The notes beneath the pieces were generated by a model. It was not told the DNA's origin. It ran no database searches and worked only from the letters and a program-made list of their open reading frames with translations. 61,230 nt of DNA from CAZAYY01 sp964489525 (GTDB lineage Bacteria > Chloroflexota > Anaerolineae > Anaerolineales > JABWBV01): NCBI GenBank assembly GCA_964489525.1, contig CAZAYY010000023.1, positions 1-61,230 of the forward strand. Reading direction: 5' to 3'. This document shows positions 16,107 to 23,525 of this stretch, piece by piece (within the stretch, counting starts at the first letter, position 1; each line of letters starts with the position of its first letter). A program made the position numbers and the translations under genes.

Positions 16107-17717
16107 ATGGCAAAATCAAAGCTCCTGGAATACGCAGGCAGAGCCGTAAGCGCCAACGACTTACCCAAAGCCCTCCTGCTGCTGCAGTTTGCCCGGTTAG
16201 AAGACCCGGCAAACCCCATGCTTGAAAAAGCAATTGAACACCTGGAAAAAAGCGTTGGCATTGCGCCTGGCAGCCTGCTCGCCACCGACGCCCCACCCGA
16301 ACTGACCCTGTACCGGGACGAACTGGCCGCCATCCTGGGCCAGGTTGCGCGCAGCCAGCTGCGGTTGGAAGCCCGCCTGGGACAAATGGAAGATGAACTG
16401 TATCGCAAGCTTGAAAACCTGGGCGACCAACTTACATTGCTCACGACCCCAGCCGCAATTGCCCCGCTCGAAGAACCAGCGGCGGCAGCCCCCGAAGCCC
16501 CGCTCCCGGTCCCAACAGCTGAAGAAATTCCCCCCAGCCCAACCGTTGTGGAAGAGCCCGTGGTGCGCACCCCAACCCAATGGCTGGCCCAGCGTGGTGT
16601 CACCGTCAAATCCGACAACCCGGGGCTGACCATGAATGCTTTTGGCTCGGTGGCCGAATACCTGGGCAAGAACTTCAAAATCCTCGAACCCCTGTACGAA
16701 AAGATGAAGCGCTCCCGTTCGCTGCGCTACCCCTTGCAGCACCACTTACAAGGGCAAACCCAGGAAACCATCCAGGTCTGCACGCAGTTTTGCAACATTC
16801 TCTACGAACTGGCCATCCTGAGCAACTACTGGTACGACCGGAACAACCGGGTCATCCATGCCAACCTCACCCAATCCGGCGAAATAACCAATTTCATCAA
16901 CGGGGGCTGGCTCGAAATTTACATCGCCCGCCTGGTTGAAAACACGCTGAACCAACAGGCCATCCCGTTTACCAAACTCTACAACCCGATTATTGACCTG
17001 GGCAACGGCGATACCTTCGAACTCGACCTGCTCTACCTGGTGCGGGGCAAAGCCCTGTGGTTGGAATGCAAAACGGGTGATTACCAGAACTATGTCCAGC
17101 GCTACAGCGACATGCGCTCTCGCCTGGGGCTGAACCCGGCGCAATCCATCCTGGTGGTCACCCGGCTGGAGCGCACCCTGGCAAACTCGCTCTCCCGGAT
17201 GCACCCGCTGACGTTCACCAATCTATACGACCTGCCCGAACACCTTGCCAAAGTTTTAGACGTCCAGGTAGGGGAAACCCCTGCCCTGGCTGCGATCCCG
17301 GTTATGATGGATGAGGTTGAAAAAAAGGTGGTTGCCCTGCTCAAACGCCAAAACCTCAGGCCGCAGCCTGAAGTGCGCATCGTCTTCCTACAGCAGTTGG
17401 TGAACCTCTTCCAGGGCGAATTTGAACCGGCCCGTATCACAGAACACAAAGACCACCTTGCCAATGCCCTGGGCCTTTCAAAAAGCCAGGTTCAGGAACT
17501 GCTCAACGCGGCCAAGCTGGCGGGAATTTTCCTGGGAGAAACCGGCGAACCGATGGACAGCTTTCTGAGCCCAACCTTCACCCTGGTTTCGTACGATGTG
17601 GAAGACCTGAATAAGCGCATGCTCCAGGCCTACGCCAAAGCCCTGGAGCAAGCCGGCTTTCCCATCCACGACCCCGACCTGCAGGAATCCATCCAAAAAG
17701 CCATCGAGGCCCAATAA
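16107..17717 (+). CDS. Card1/DUF1887-like PD-(D/E)XK nuclease with winged C-terminus
   Basis: 536 residues. N-terminal ~110 residues are helical, ending in a coiled coil (RLEARLGQMEDELYRKLENL), then a Pro/Ala/Glu linker (~115-155), a helical segment (~175-262), and a nuclease domain: GGWLE (E270), FELD (E305, D307), ALWLECK (E320, K322). This spacing and the GGWLE...ELD...ECKTG wording match the Card1/Can2 (DUF1887) endonuclease domain. The C-terminal ~150 residues look like helix-rich winged-helix modules. Known Card1/Can2 enzymes carry a CARF domain for cyclic oligoadenylate; I see no clear CARF here and no CRISPR genes nearby, so the trigger is unknown. RBS GAGGGA upstream of the ATG. Confidence 0.75.
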   Translation: MAKSKLLEYAGRAVSANDLPKALLLLQFARLEDPANPMLEKAIEHLEKSVGIAPGSLLATDAPPELTLYRDELAAILGQVARSQLRLEARLGQMEDELYRKLENLGDQLTLLTTPAAIAPLEEPAAAAPEAPLPVPTAEEIPPSPTVVEEPVVRTPTQWLAQRGVTVKSDNPGLTMNAFGSVAEYLGKNFKILEPLYEKMKRSRSLRYPLQHHLQGQTQETIQVCTQFCNILYELAILSNYWYDRNNRVIHANLTQSGEITNFINGGWLEIYIARLVENTLNQQAIPFTKLYNPIIDLGNGDTFELDLLYLVRGKALWLECKTGDYQNYVQRYSDMRSRLGLNPAQSILVVTRLERTLANSLSRMHPLTFTNLYDLPEHLAKVLDVQVGETPALAAIPVMMDEVEKKVVALLKRQNLRPQPEVRIVFLQQLVNLFQGEFEPARITEHKDHLANALGLSKSQVQELLNAAKLAGIFLGETGEPMDSFLSPTFTLVSYDVEDLNKRMLQAYAKALEQAGFPIHDPDLQESIQKAIEAQ

Positions 17718-17722
17718 AACCG

Positions 17723-18433
17723 TCAGACTGCCCCGGCCAGGAAACCGCCCCAATGGGCAATCTGCCGGGCAGTCTGGTTGGCGGCCCCTTCCACCTCAAG
17801 GCGCAGCGCTTCGCGCCCGGCGGCAAGCGGCGTTTCCACCCGGCGCAGGGTGTGTTTCCAGACCTCTTCGCGCCAGGAGCTGACCAGCCGGGCAATCATC
17901 CACTCGTCCAGGCGGCCCAGGCCGCGGTCAATCCAATCCAGCCCCGGCGAGTAGCGCTCCAAAACCTGGTCTTGCACGGCGTCAATCGTCTGGGCGATGA
18001 TGGTGTTCACCAGGCAGTAATCCTGGTAGCGGCTGGCCCGCTGGCTTTCAGGCATGGCCGCCCATTCCGGGTCGAGCAGGTCGCAGGTGGCCAGGACCAG
18101 GTCATAGTTGATGTGCGCATTCACCCCCAAAAGCAGGTGTTGGATGACATTCCACCCCGGCTCGCCGGCCGCCTCAAAAGCCAAACGCCACGGCCCAGGG
18201 ATGGCGGCCCGTGCTTCGTACCCCTCCAGGGCCACAAAGTAATACTCCGCAAAATGGTCAAGCAGCCGGCCCACCCAAACCGGGTCGGCAAACTCGCCGC
18301 GCTCCACAGCAGCCAGCATGTTGCGGGTCATCATCGTGTAGCAGGTGAGGAAAATGGCGCGGCGGTCGCCCTGCGCCTCCCAGGTGTCAATCTGGGCCTG
18401 CATCCGTTCAATCACATCGTCTTTGGGTGTCAT
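17723..18433 (-). CDS. DUF5995 family protein
   Basis: 236 residues, all helical, no signal peptide. WNVIQHLLLGVNAHINYDLV is the hallmark segment of DUF5995 (GxNAHIxxDL), and the N-terminal half (AIFLTCYTMMTRNMLAAVE... DHFAEYYFVALEGYE) carries the conserved His and Tyr. Function unknown; the invariant His/Asp suggest a metal or haem-type pocket as in DinB-like helix bundles, but that is conjecture. AGGAG lies 10 nt upstream of the ATG. Convergent with the Card1-like gene, only 5 bp between the stops. Confidence 0.72.
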   Translation of the reverse strand: MTPKDDVIERMQAQIDTWEAQGDRRAIFLTCYTMMTRNMLAAVERGEFADPVWVGRLLDHFAEYYFVALEGYEARAAIPGPWRLAFEAAGEPGWNVIQHLLLGVNAHINYDLVLATCDLLDPEWAAMPESQRASRYQDYCLVNTIIAQTIDAVQDQVLERYSPGLDWIDRGLGRLDEWMIARLVSSWREEVWKHTLRRVETPLAAGREALRLEVEGAANQTARQIAHWGGFLAGAV

Positions 18434-18511
18434 AGAATCGCTTCTCCTGGCGGTTGGAAAACCCGATTATAATCCAAAAATTTTCCATCCGCCAACCATC
18501 AAAACTCCCCC

Positions 18512-18540
18512 TTGACAACCTTTGGCATTGAGGATATTAT
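18512..18540 (+). promoter_or_regulatory. strong sigma-70 promoter of the MarR operon
   Basis: TTGACA (18512-18517), 17-bp spacer, TATTAT (18535-18540). This is a perfect -35 box and a near-consensus -10 box at ideal spacing, 38 bp before the MarR start codon. Transcription should begin near 18547, inside the palindrome at 18543-18565. Confidence 0.8.
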
Positions 18541-18542
18541 TT

Positions 18543-18565
18543 CGACATCAAAATTATTGATATCG
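18543..18565. promoter_or_regulatory. MarR-type operator palindrome
   Basis: CGACATCAA-N5-TTGATATCG, arms of 9 bp with one mismatch, total 23 bp. Size and symmetry are those of a winged-helix MarR dimer site, and it covers the expected transcription start of the marR gene, fitting autorepression relieved by a ligand. The right arm runs into the ribosome-binding site GGAG of the MarR gene. Confidence 0.75.
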
Positions 18566-18577
18566 GAGTAATTTGAA

Positions 18578-19033
18578 ATGCCTTCTCACCATCCTGGTAC
18601 GTCCATTGAAAAACGCACGCTGGATACTTTCATCAAGCTGACGCGCTGTACCAATTCCCTGCTGATGCGGCTGTCCGAGCGCAACACAATCGGTGAGCTG
18701 ACACCCTCCCAGTTTGCGGTGCTTGAAGCGCTCTATCACCTCGGGCCGCTGAACCAGGGCGAAGTCAGCCATAAGGTGCTGAAAAGCGGCAGCAATATCA
18801 CCACCGTCATTGATAACCTGGAACGGAACGGGTTGGTGACGCGCAAACGTGACGAAAAAGACCGGCGGGTAATTTTTGTTCACCTGACCGAGGCGGGCAG
18901 CCAGAAACTCGCAGCGGTACTGCCCGGGCACATTGCAGCCCTGGTGGAAGAATTGAGTGTGCTGACCGAGAGCGAGCAGGAAACCCTGGCGGCCCTGTGC
19001 AAAAAGCTGGGCAAAGGTAAGGAGGCGGCATGA
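18578..19033 (+). CDS. MarR-family transcriptional regulator
   Basis: 151 residues with the MarR winged helix: ELTPSQFAVLEALYHLGPLN, QGEVSHKVLKSGSNITTVID (recognition helix), NLERNGLVTRKRDEKDRRVI (wing with the conserved D-x-R-R), and flanking dimerisation helices. It most likely represses its own operon through the palindrome at 18543-18565. The following gene overlaps its last codons by 4 bp (ATGA), so the two are translationally coupled. A ligand cannot be predicted; the downstream NmrA-type protein suggests a redox or quinone/electrophile signal. Confidence 0.93.
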   Translation: MPSHHPGTSIEKRTLDTFIKLTRCTNSLLMRLSERNTIGELTPSQFAVLEALYHLGPLNQGEVSHKVLKSGSNITTVIDNLERNGLVTRKRDEKDRRVIFVHLTEAGSQKLAAVLPGHIAALVEELSVLTESEQETLAALCKKLGKGKEAA

Positions 19034-20304
19034 GCGTTCCAGGTGCACAAGAGCGAATCACCCGAGAAGTGACCGCCTGGGAAGGCGTCAGCGTCCAGCC
19101 ACACCGGTTTGGCGGTGTGGAATACGTGATCGGCCGGCGCGAAATAGGGCATATTCACGGCAACCAACTGGTGGACATTCCTTTCCCCAAAAAGGTGCGA
19201 GACGAAATTGTGGCGGCCGGGCGTGCCCAACCCCACCACCTGCTGCCAGAAACCGGCTGGGTAAGCTTTTACCTGCGGCGAGAAGAAGATGTGGCCCAAG
19301 CGATCGCGCTGCTATCTGAAAATTACCAGATCGCACAAAAACAAAAATCAAAAACAAATTTTGAAATGGATTCAAGAAAATTAATCGAAATGAAGGAGAA
19401 TAACATGAATCAAAAGTTAATTGCTGTAACCGGCGCGACCGGGCAACAAGGCAGCGCCGTTGCCAAAAAACTGCTGGCCGCTGGCTGGCAGGTCCGTGCC
19501 CTGACGCGCGACACAACCAAACCTGCCGCCCAAGAACTGGCTGCCCTCGGCGCGGAACTGGTATCGGGCGACCTGGACAAGCCCGCCGAACTTGAAGCAG
19601 CCTTCCGCGGCGCCTATGGCGTGTTCAGTGTGCAAAATTTCTGGCTCCCAAATGTGGGCTTCGAAGGCGAAATTCAGCAAGGCAAAAATGTGGCCGATGC
19701 TGCAAAAGCCGCTGGCGTCAGCCACCTAGTCTACGCTTCCGTGGGCGCGGCCCATCGCGGCATGGGGCAGAAGCATTTTGAGTCGAAATACCAAATCGAA
19801 CAATATCTCGAATCGCTGAATATTCCCCACACCGTGCTTCGCCCGGTGGCCTTCATGGAAAATTACAACTGGTCGCGGGCCTTTATTTTGAGCGGAACAT
19901 TCGATGGCTTCGGCCTGCCCCCAGAAAAGACCCTTCAAATCGTTGCCACCGAAGATATTGGCCATTTCGCAGCCCTGGCTTTTGCCAACCCGCAGCAATA
20001 TCTCGGCCAAACCGTCGAACTGGCGGGCGACGAATTGACCGAAGGCCAGATGGCCGAAGTGTTCAGCAAGGTGATTGGCCGTCCGGTGCGGGCCACCGGG
20101 CCAAAGCAGCAAGAAGGCTACGTGCCCAACGAAGAGCAGATTGCCATGTTCCGCTTCTTCACCGGCGAAGCCTACACCGCCGATATTCCAGCCCTGCGCC
20201 AGGCCCACCCGGAACTGCTGACCTTTGAACAGTACCTGCGCAAAAATGGCTGGGAAAACGCCCAACCCATTCCAATTCCAGAACAAACGGGCTGGGGCAG
20301 TTAA
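19030..20304 (+). CDS. DUF5519 (luciferase-like)-NmrA/SDR double protein, possibly two genes in one frame
   Basis: 424 residues in one open frame. Residues 1-~103 are a DUF5519 domain (WEGVSVQPHRFGGVEYVIG, IGHIHGNQLVDIPFPKKVRD, HHLLPETGWVSFYLR). Residues ~104-125 form a Lys/Asn/Glu-rich linker from AT-rich DNA. From Met126 follows a full NmrA-type atypical SDR with NAD(P) motif TGATGQQGSAVAKKL, LVYASVGAAHRG and HTVLRPVAFMENYNW. Internal ATG at 19405 has a strong Shine-Dalgarno (AAGGAGA), so the second half can be translated alone as a ~299-aa NAD(P)H sensor/reductase. Ancestral state was probably two genes whose stop codon has been lost. Confidence 0.8.
   Translation: MSVPGAQERITREVTAWEGVSVQPHRFGGVEYVIGRREIGHIHGNQLVDIPFPKKVRDEIVAAGRAQPHHLLPETGWVSFYLRREEDVAQAIALLSENYQIAQKQKSKTNFEMDSRKLIEMKENNMNQKLIAVTGATGQQGSAVAKKLLAAGWQVRALTRDTTKPAAQELAALGAELVSGDLDKPAELEAAFRGAYGVFSVQNFWLPNVGFEGEIQQGKNVADAAKAAGVSHLVYASVGAAHRGMGQKHFESKYQIEQYLESLNIPHTVLRPVAFMENYNWSRAFILSGTFDGFGLPPEKTLQIVATEDIGHFAALAFANPQQYLGQTVELAGDELTEGQMAEVFSKVIGRPVRATGPKQQEGYVPNEEQIAMFRFFTGEAYTADIPALRQAHPELLTFEQYLRKNGWENAQPIPIPEQTGWGS
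19393..19407 (+). promoter_or_regulatory. internal Shine-Dalgarno and start for the NmrA part
   Basis: AAGGAGA followed 5-6 nt later by ATG (19405-19407), in frame with the DUF5519 reading frame and located exactly where the NmrA homology begins. It implies that an independent NmrA protein is made, with or without a readthrough fusion. Confidence 0.7.
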
Positions 20305-20335
20305 ACCCCGCTCTCCCTCCCGATTTCATTCACCC

Positions 20336-20370
20336 GTTGTAGAGACGCCCCGGCGGGGCGTCTCTACAAC
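20336..20370. repeat. 35-bp inverted repeat (hairpin)
   Basis: Perfect 16-bp arms GTTGTAGAGACGCCCC / GGGGCGTCTCTACAAC with a 3-nt loop GGC. It lies 32 bp after the NmrA stop codon and could act as a terminator-like hairpin, but it lacks a T-run and looks like a REP-type palindrome. Nothing else recognisable in 20371-20640 (a C/A-rich stretch). Confidence 0.75.
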
Positions 20371-20640
20371 CATCACAACCACAACCACGGACCGCACGCA
20401 ACCCCCATCAAAACCGGGGCAACATCATCAAAACATGCGGGGGCATGTGCACCCGGCGCATTCGCACCGCCGGTACATATAGGAAAACCCATCGCACAAA
20501 CCCGGAAATAATTACCCCCTTCTTCATACCGGATTAGATGATAATCCGATTATAATAAGAAAAAGGTGGAACCTGCTGCGGGGTATCGAAAAAATCATAC
20601 GGGAGTGCGGCCCAACCCCCACAGCGCCACTGAAATTTGA

Positions 20641-20784
20641 GTGCGCTTCCCAGAATGGCAAGCCACCAACGCCGGTGAGCGCCAGGTGCGCCAGGCCTTG
20701 CGCCGCACCCTGTTGAAATACAAACTGCATACCGACACCGAGCTATTTGAAAAAGCGTATGGGTATGTAAAGGAATATTATTAA
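20641..20784 (+). pseudogene. C-terminal remnant of a type I restriction enzyme R subunit (HsdR)
   Basis: An open stretch of 47 codons ending in TAA reads RFPEWQATNAGERQVRQALR followed by RTLLKYKLH, then ELFEKAYGYVKEYY. The E-x-x-VR-ALRKTL-KYKLH...ELF-KAY-YI-EYY wording is that of the extreme C-terminus of HsdR proteins. The ~1000-residue upstream part (helicase, nuclease) is missing and an in-frame TGA precedes the fragment. A dead scrap of a deleted type I restriction-modification locus. Confidence 0.65.
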
Positions 20785-20820
20785 GCCAGGTTCGCAGTAA
20801 TCATTGTTTTCAGAGGTCCT

Positions 20821-22032
20821 ATGTCACCCACAGAACCCCGCTCATTATCCCCCCATTACCCCACTTACCACAATGCTTGCCAGTTTCTCTTACAGATGGA
20901 ACAGGTTCCGTATGGGCTGTTCCGCAAAATGTACGATGACATTTGGTCGCAGCGCGGCAACCCCCAGGAAAATGTGGATTGGGCTGACCCGGATGAGTGG
21001 ATTCCGGAACGCCTCACTGGCCTCGAAAAAGAACTTGCCCACAAAATTTGGACAGGTTCCAAAAGGACTTTAAACCCCAGGTATTTGCGCGGCTCCTGGT
21101 ATTTTTCACAGCGCCACCAATTGATTACCCAAAATGCCAGTGGGCTGCTGCAAATTTCCGAAAGAGGTAAATTTTTTCTCAACCAACCTGCCGGGCAGGT
21201 GGTGATGGAAACGGATGAATACGAAGGGACCCTGTTGGTGTTAAAGCTGATTGTCGAGTCTGGGCCGGGTAAGCGCAGCACCTTCTTGCCCGAATTTGCG
21301 CAGTTTTGCCAGCAGCAAACCACCTATCGCAGCGAAAATGTGATTAAAGGTGCGCTCTCTGACCGGCTCTTTAACCTTATGGAAAGAGGGTACGTTTCCC
21401 GGCGTGGTGCGGTGTATGAAGCAACCAAAGCCGGCCTGAGTTATTTAGAGCAGTATCGAGGCCTGTTGCATAAAAACGGGGATGTAGAGCAAGTCACCTC
21501 CCTCGAACGTCAGGCGATGGATCTGCGCGAAACAGCCAGGCAGCAGTTGGGCGAGTACCTTGCAAAAATGAAACCCTACACTTTTGAGAAACTCATCAAG
21601 TTCCTGCTGGAGGAGATGGGTTACACTGATGTAACGGTCACCTCGCAAGTTAACGATAAGGGGGTAGATGTGATTGCCAACATCGAATTGGGCATCAGTT
21701 CCGTTCGCGAGGTTGTCCAGGTCAAACGGCATAAAGGCAACATAGGCCGGGGTGTGCTCGACCAACTGCGCGGCTCTCTGCATCGTTTTAACGCAGTGCG
21801 CGGCACCATCATCACCACAGGCGGATTTGCATTGGGCACCAAGAAAGCCGCGTTTGAACCAGGTGCAGCCCCCATTACCCTGATTGACGGCGACAAACTG
21901 TTGGACCTGTTGTTTGAGTATAAAATTGGTGTCAAAACGAAAGAAGTGAAATACTATATTTTTGACCAGGCTGTATTCGAACAACTGGATGTTGAGCAAG
22001 ACCTGAGTGAAAACCCACTTTCTGAAGACTGA
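20821..22032 (+). CDS. mrr: Mrr-type restriction endonuclease
   Basis: 403 residues. C-terminal ~130 residues are the Mrr catalytic domain: YTFEKLIKFLLEEMGYTDVT, GVDVIANIEL (D of the PD-(D/E)XK core), EVVQVKRHKG (Q-x-K in place of E-x-K, as in Mrr), TIITTGGF and ITLIDGDKLLDLL. N-terminal part holds winged-helix segments that would bind DNA. Mrr enzymes cleave modified (methylated) DNA without a partner methylase, so it can work alone. It stands between scraps of other restriction genes, and is the only intact member of the island. Confidence 0.88.
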   Translation: MSPTEPRSLSPHYPTYHNACQFLLQMEQVPYGLFRKMYDDIWSQRGNPQENVDWADPDEWIPERLTGLEKELAHKIWTGSKRTLNPRYLRGSWYFSQRHQLITQNASGLLQISERGKFFLNQPAGQVVMETDEYEGTLLVLKLIVESGPGKRSTFLPEFAQFCQQQTTYRSENVIKGALSDRLFNLMERGYVSRRGAVYEATKAGLSYLEQYRGLLHKNGDVEQVTSLERQAMDLRETARQQLGEYLAKMKPYTFEKLIKFLLEEMGYTDVTVTSQVNDKGVDVIANIELGISSVREVVQVKRHKGNIGRGVLDQLRGSLHRFNAVRGTIITTGGFALGTKKAAFEPGAAPITLIDGDKLLDLLFEYKIGVKTKEVKYYIFDQAVFEQLDVEQDLSENPLSED

Positions 22033-22243
22033 ACACCTTGCCTACTGGTTCTTTCGCCTGAACGGCTGCCTGAACCTGGTGAATTTCCTGGTGCATCACG
22101 AACACCGTGGTCGAGAAGGCACGGATGTGGACTTGTTGGGTGTACGCTTTCCTTTCAGGCAGGAGCTGGTTACATCCGGTAATCCCATGCCTGACCATTC
22201 TGTATTTTCAGATGGCATCAGACGTTGTTTACGGGTTTCTTAA
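22007..22243 (+). pseudogene. truncated gene, N-terminal fragment of a restriction-island protein
   Basis: ATG at 22007 overlaps the end of mrr by 26 bp. The 78-residue frame starts with LKTEHLAYWFFRLNGCLNLV followed by NFLVHHE, then TDVDLLGVRFPFRQEL. This resembles the start of a ~200-aa family (W-x-RLNG...NF-x-H...TD-D-LAVRFPYR) that accompanies defence genes. Homology stops near residue 55. Downstream, 22237-22343 holds another short open frame (FNEDSFVEKMLAAVDAGNNP) of unknown origin, so the 3' part is shredded. Confidence 0.45.
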
Positions 22244-22357
22244 ATAACCGTTTCAATGAAGATAGTTTTGTTGAGAAAATGTTGGCTGCCGTGGATGCGG
22301 GCAACAACCCCACATCGGATTGCTCCGCTGGCTTTGTGGAATAACAGTTCAAGAGGG

Positions 22358-22456
22358 AACGACTAAAGTCGTCACTACAGGGGAGCGAGTGAAGTCGTTA
22401 CTACAGGAAAACGACTGAAGTCGTTACTACAGGAAAGAGGGTGAAGTCGTTATTAC
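22358..22456. repeat. REP-like array, four units
   Basis: Four imperfect palindromic units in one orientation at about 22358-22379, 22385-22404, 22409-22430 and 22437-22456, each reading CGACTGAAGTCGTTACTAC or a close variant. They match the array at 37971-38109, beside the RAYT transposase gene, and a single copy at 58175-58199. Located between the restriction scraps and the DUF35 gene. Confidence 0.8.
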
Positions 22457-22470
22457 GTGGGGCGCAAGGA

Positions 22471-22506
22471 AAAACAAAAGCCGCCCAGGGGGGCGGCTCT
22501 TTGTTT
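22471..22506 (-). terminator. terminator of the DUF35 transcript, bidirectional
   Basis: Hairpin AGCCGCCC (22479-22486) / GGGCGGCT (22491-22498). On the minus strand the stem is followed by TTTTGTTTTT, a good intrinsic terminator 15 bp after the DUF35 stop; on the plus strand it is followed by CTTTGTTT, so it can stop transcription from both sides. Confidence 0.75.
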
Positions 22507-22520
22507 GAAAGGGTAGGGGA

Positions 22521-22922
22521 CTAATGCAATCCGCTGGGCCTAAATTTATATCCGTAAACAATCATGCCCCGGTCGTCGCCGTCGTCGCGCAGTTTGCGGG
22601 TGACCATTTCGACGGGGGTGCCGATGCTGACGTTTTTGCCGTCCAGGTCGGTGAGCTGGGCAGTGACCATCGGGCCTTCGGCCAGTTTGACAATGGCCAC
22701 GGTGTAGGGAGCCTGCTCTTCATAGCCAGCCGGGGCATCCAGGACGGTGGTGTAGGAATATACTTCCCCGCGGCCGCTGAAGGCAAACAGGTCTTTCGCT
22801 TCGCCGCCGCATTCCGGGCAAACGTCGCGTGGGGGGAATATCTTGCTGTCACAAGAAGGGCATACCTCGCCAACCAGGGCGTAGCGCTGTTTTTTCAATC
22901 TCCAATGTCGTGCGATTTCCAT
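22521..22922 (-). CDS. DUF35 zinc-ribbon/OB-fold acyl-CoA-binding protein of the thiolase-HMGS complex
   Basis: 133 residues, start at the ATG at 22922 with GGAGG 9 nt upstream. N-terminal helix, zinc ribbon with four cysteines (C21, C24, C35, C38; CPSC...CPEC), then an OB fold (GRGEVYSYTTVLDAPAGYEE, YTVAIVKLAEGPMVTAQL). In methanogenic archaea the DUF35 protein bridges acetoacetyl-CoA thiolase and HMG-CoA synthase and shares their CoA site, passing acetoacetyl-CoA between them; here it lies in the same cluster on the same strand. It has its own promoter region with the motif found upstream of HMG-CoA reductase. Confidence 0.9.
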   Translation of the reverse strand: MEIARHWRLKKQRYALVGEVCPSCDSKIFPPRDVCPECGGEAKDLFAFSGRGEVYSYTTVLDAPAGYEEQAPYTVAIVKLAEGPMVTAQLTDLDGKNVSIGTPVEMVTRKLRDDGDDRGMIVYGYKFRPSGLH

Positions 22923-22966
22923 TTTTTCGTTCCTCCGTGCACAGTTTTCGTGCGTTGATGATTGGT

Positions 22967-22999
22967 ATTGTATACGGTGTGGGCTATCAAAAGCTATCA
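22967..22999 (-). promoter_or_regulatory. direct-repeat activator-type element and -10 box upstream of DUF35
   Basis: Minus strand: TGATAGC-TTT-TGATAGC (22983-22999), two identical heptamers 10 bp apart, then 12 bp from TTGATA to TACAAT (22967-22972), a -10-like box; start codon at 22922. The 18-bp GGCTATCAAAAGCTATCA (plus-strand reading) and the 12-bp distance are exactly repeated upstream of HMG-CoA reductase (27172-27204). Confidence 0.7.
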
Positions 23000-23010
23000 G
23001 GTTGCTGTCT

Positions 23011-23064
23011 GAGCCGGGAGCTGGGAGCAAGGAGCAAGGAGCCAAGAGCTGGGAGCCGGGAGCC
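23011..23064. repeat. short tandem degenerate repeat, GGGAGCC/AAGGAGC type
   Basis: About eight degenerate copies of a 6-8 bp unit (GAGCCGG, GAGCTGG, GAGCAAG, GAGCAAG, GAGCCAA...). The opposite-strand version (GGCTCC/GGCTACC) begins 23 bp after the far end of the S23 gene at 23458-23525, so the two tracts enclose that gene as inverted repeats. Confidence 0.8.
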
Positions 23065-23078
23065 TTGAGAAAAATTCA

Positions 23079-23435
23079 TCAGGGTCCGCCAAGCTTTTTG
23101 ATCAGGGCTTCCAGAATTTTTTGAACTTCGTCAACCTGTGTATTCATATCTTCATATTCCGCTTTGATGATGTATCCGAGGTCATGAGCCAGGAGCAGAT
23201 GGTATTCCGTTTCTTTAGCAGAACCCAGCGCTAGAATCAAAAAACGCCTGCGGTCTGGGTCACCCTTGCGCCCGTATCCTTCCGCAATATTTGCAGGAAT
23301 GGAAACAGCAGCTCGGCGGATTTGACTGGTTAAACCATACAACTCGCTTCCAGGAAAGGATTGGGTAGTTTTGTAAACTGAAAGCACCAGTTGGTGGGCT
23401 TTTTGCCAGGCTACTATTTTTTTAAAATCGCTCAT
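23079..23435 (-). CDS. four-helix-bundle S23 (23S rRNA intervening-sequence/Avd-like) protein
   Basis: 118 residues, four amphipathic helices. KIVAWQKAHQLVLSVYKTTQ, FPGSELYGLTSQIRRAAVSI, PANIAEGYGR and FLILALGSAKETEYHLLLAH are the signature blocks of TIGR02436-type four-helix proteins, first seen in rRNA intervening sequences and related to the Avd accessory protein of diversity-generating retroelements. Role unknown; forms a basic pentameric barrel in known structures. It interrupts the mevalonate cluster between thiolase and DUF35 and is enclosed by inverted short-repeat tracts, which suggests arrival as a unit. Confidence 0.93.
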   Translation of the reverse strand: MSDFKKIVAWQKAHQLVLSVYKTTQSFPGSELYGLTSQIRRAAVSIPANIAEGYGRKGDPDRRRFLILALGSAKETEYHLLLAHDLGYIIKAEYEDMNTQVDEVQKILEALIKKLGGP

Positions 23436-23457
23436 ATTACTTCCGCTCCAATCTATT

Positions 23458-23525
23458 TGCTCCCGGCTACCGGCTCCCGGCTATTTGCTCCAGGCTACCG
23501 GCTTCAGGCTCCAGGCTCCAGGCTA
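23458..23525. repeat. short tandem degenerate repeat, GGCTCC/GGCTACC type
   Basis: About nine copies of a 7-9 bp unit (CGGCTACC, GGCTCCC, GGCTATTTGCTCCA, GGCTACC, GGCTTCA, GGCTCCA, GGCTCCA). It is the reverse-complement type of the tract at 23011-23064. Its end coincides with the stop codon (CTA at 23523-23525, TAG on the minus strand) of the thiolase gene. Confidence 0.8.

Noticed and set aside
20336..20370. Rho-independent terminator after the NmrA gene
   Set aside because: Strong stem but no T-run after it; listed as palindromic repeat instead.
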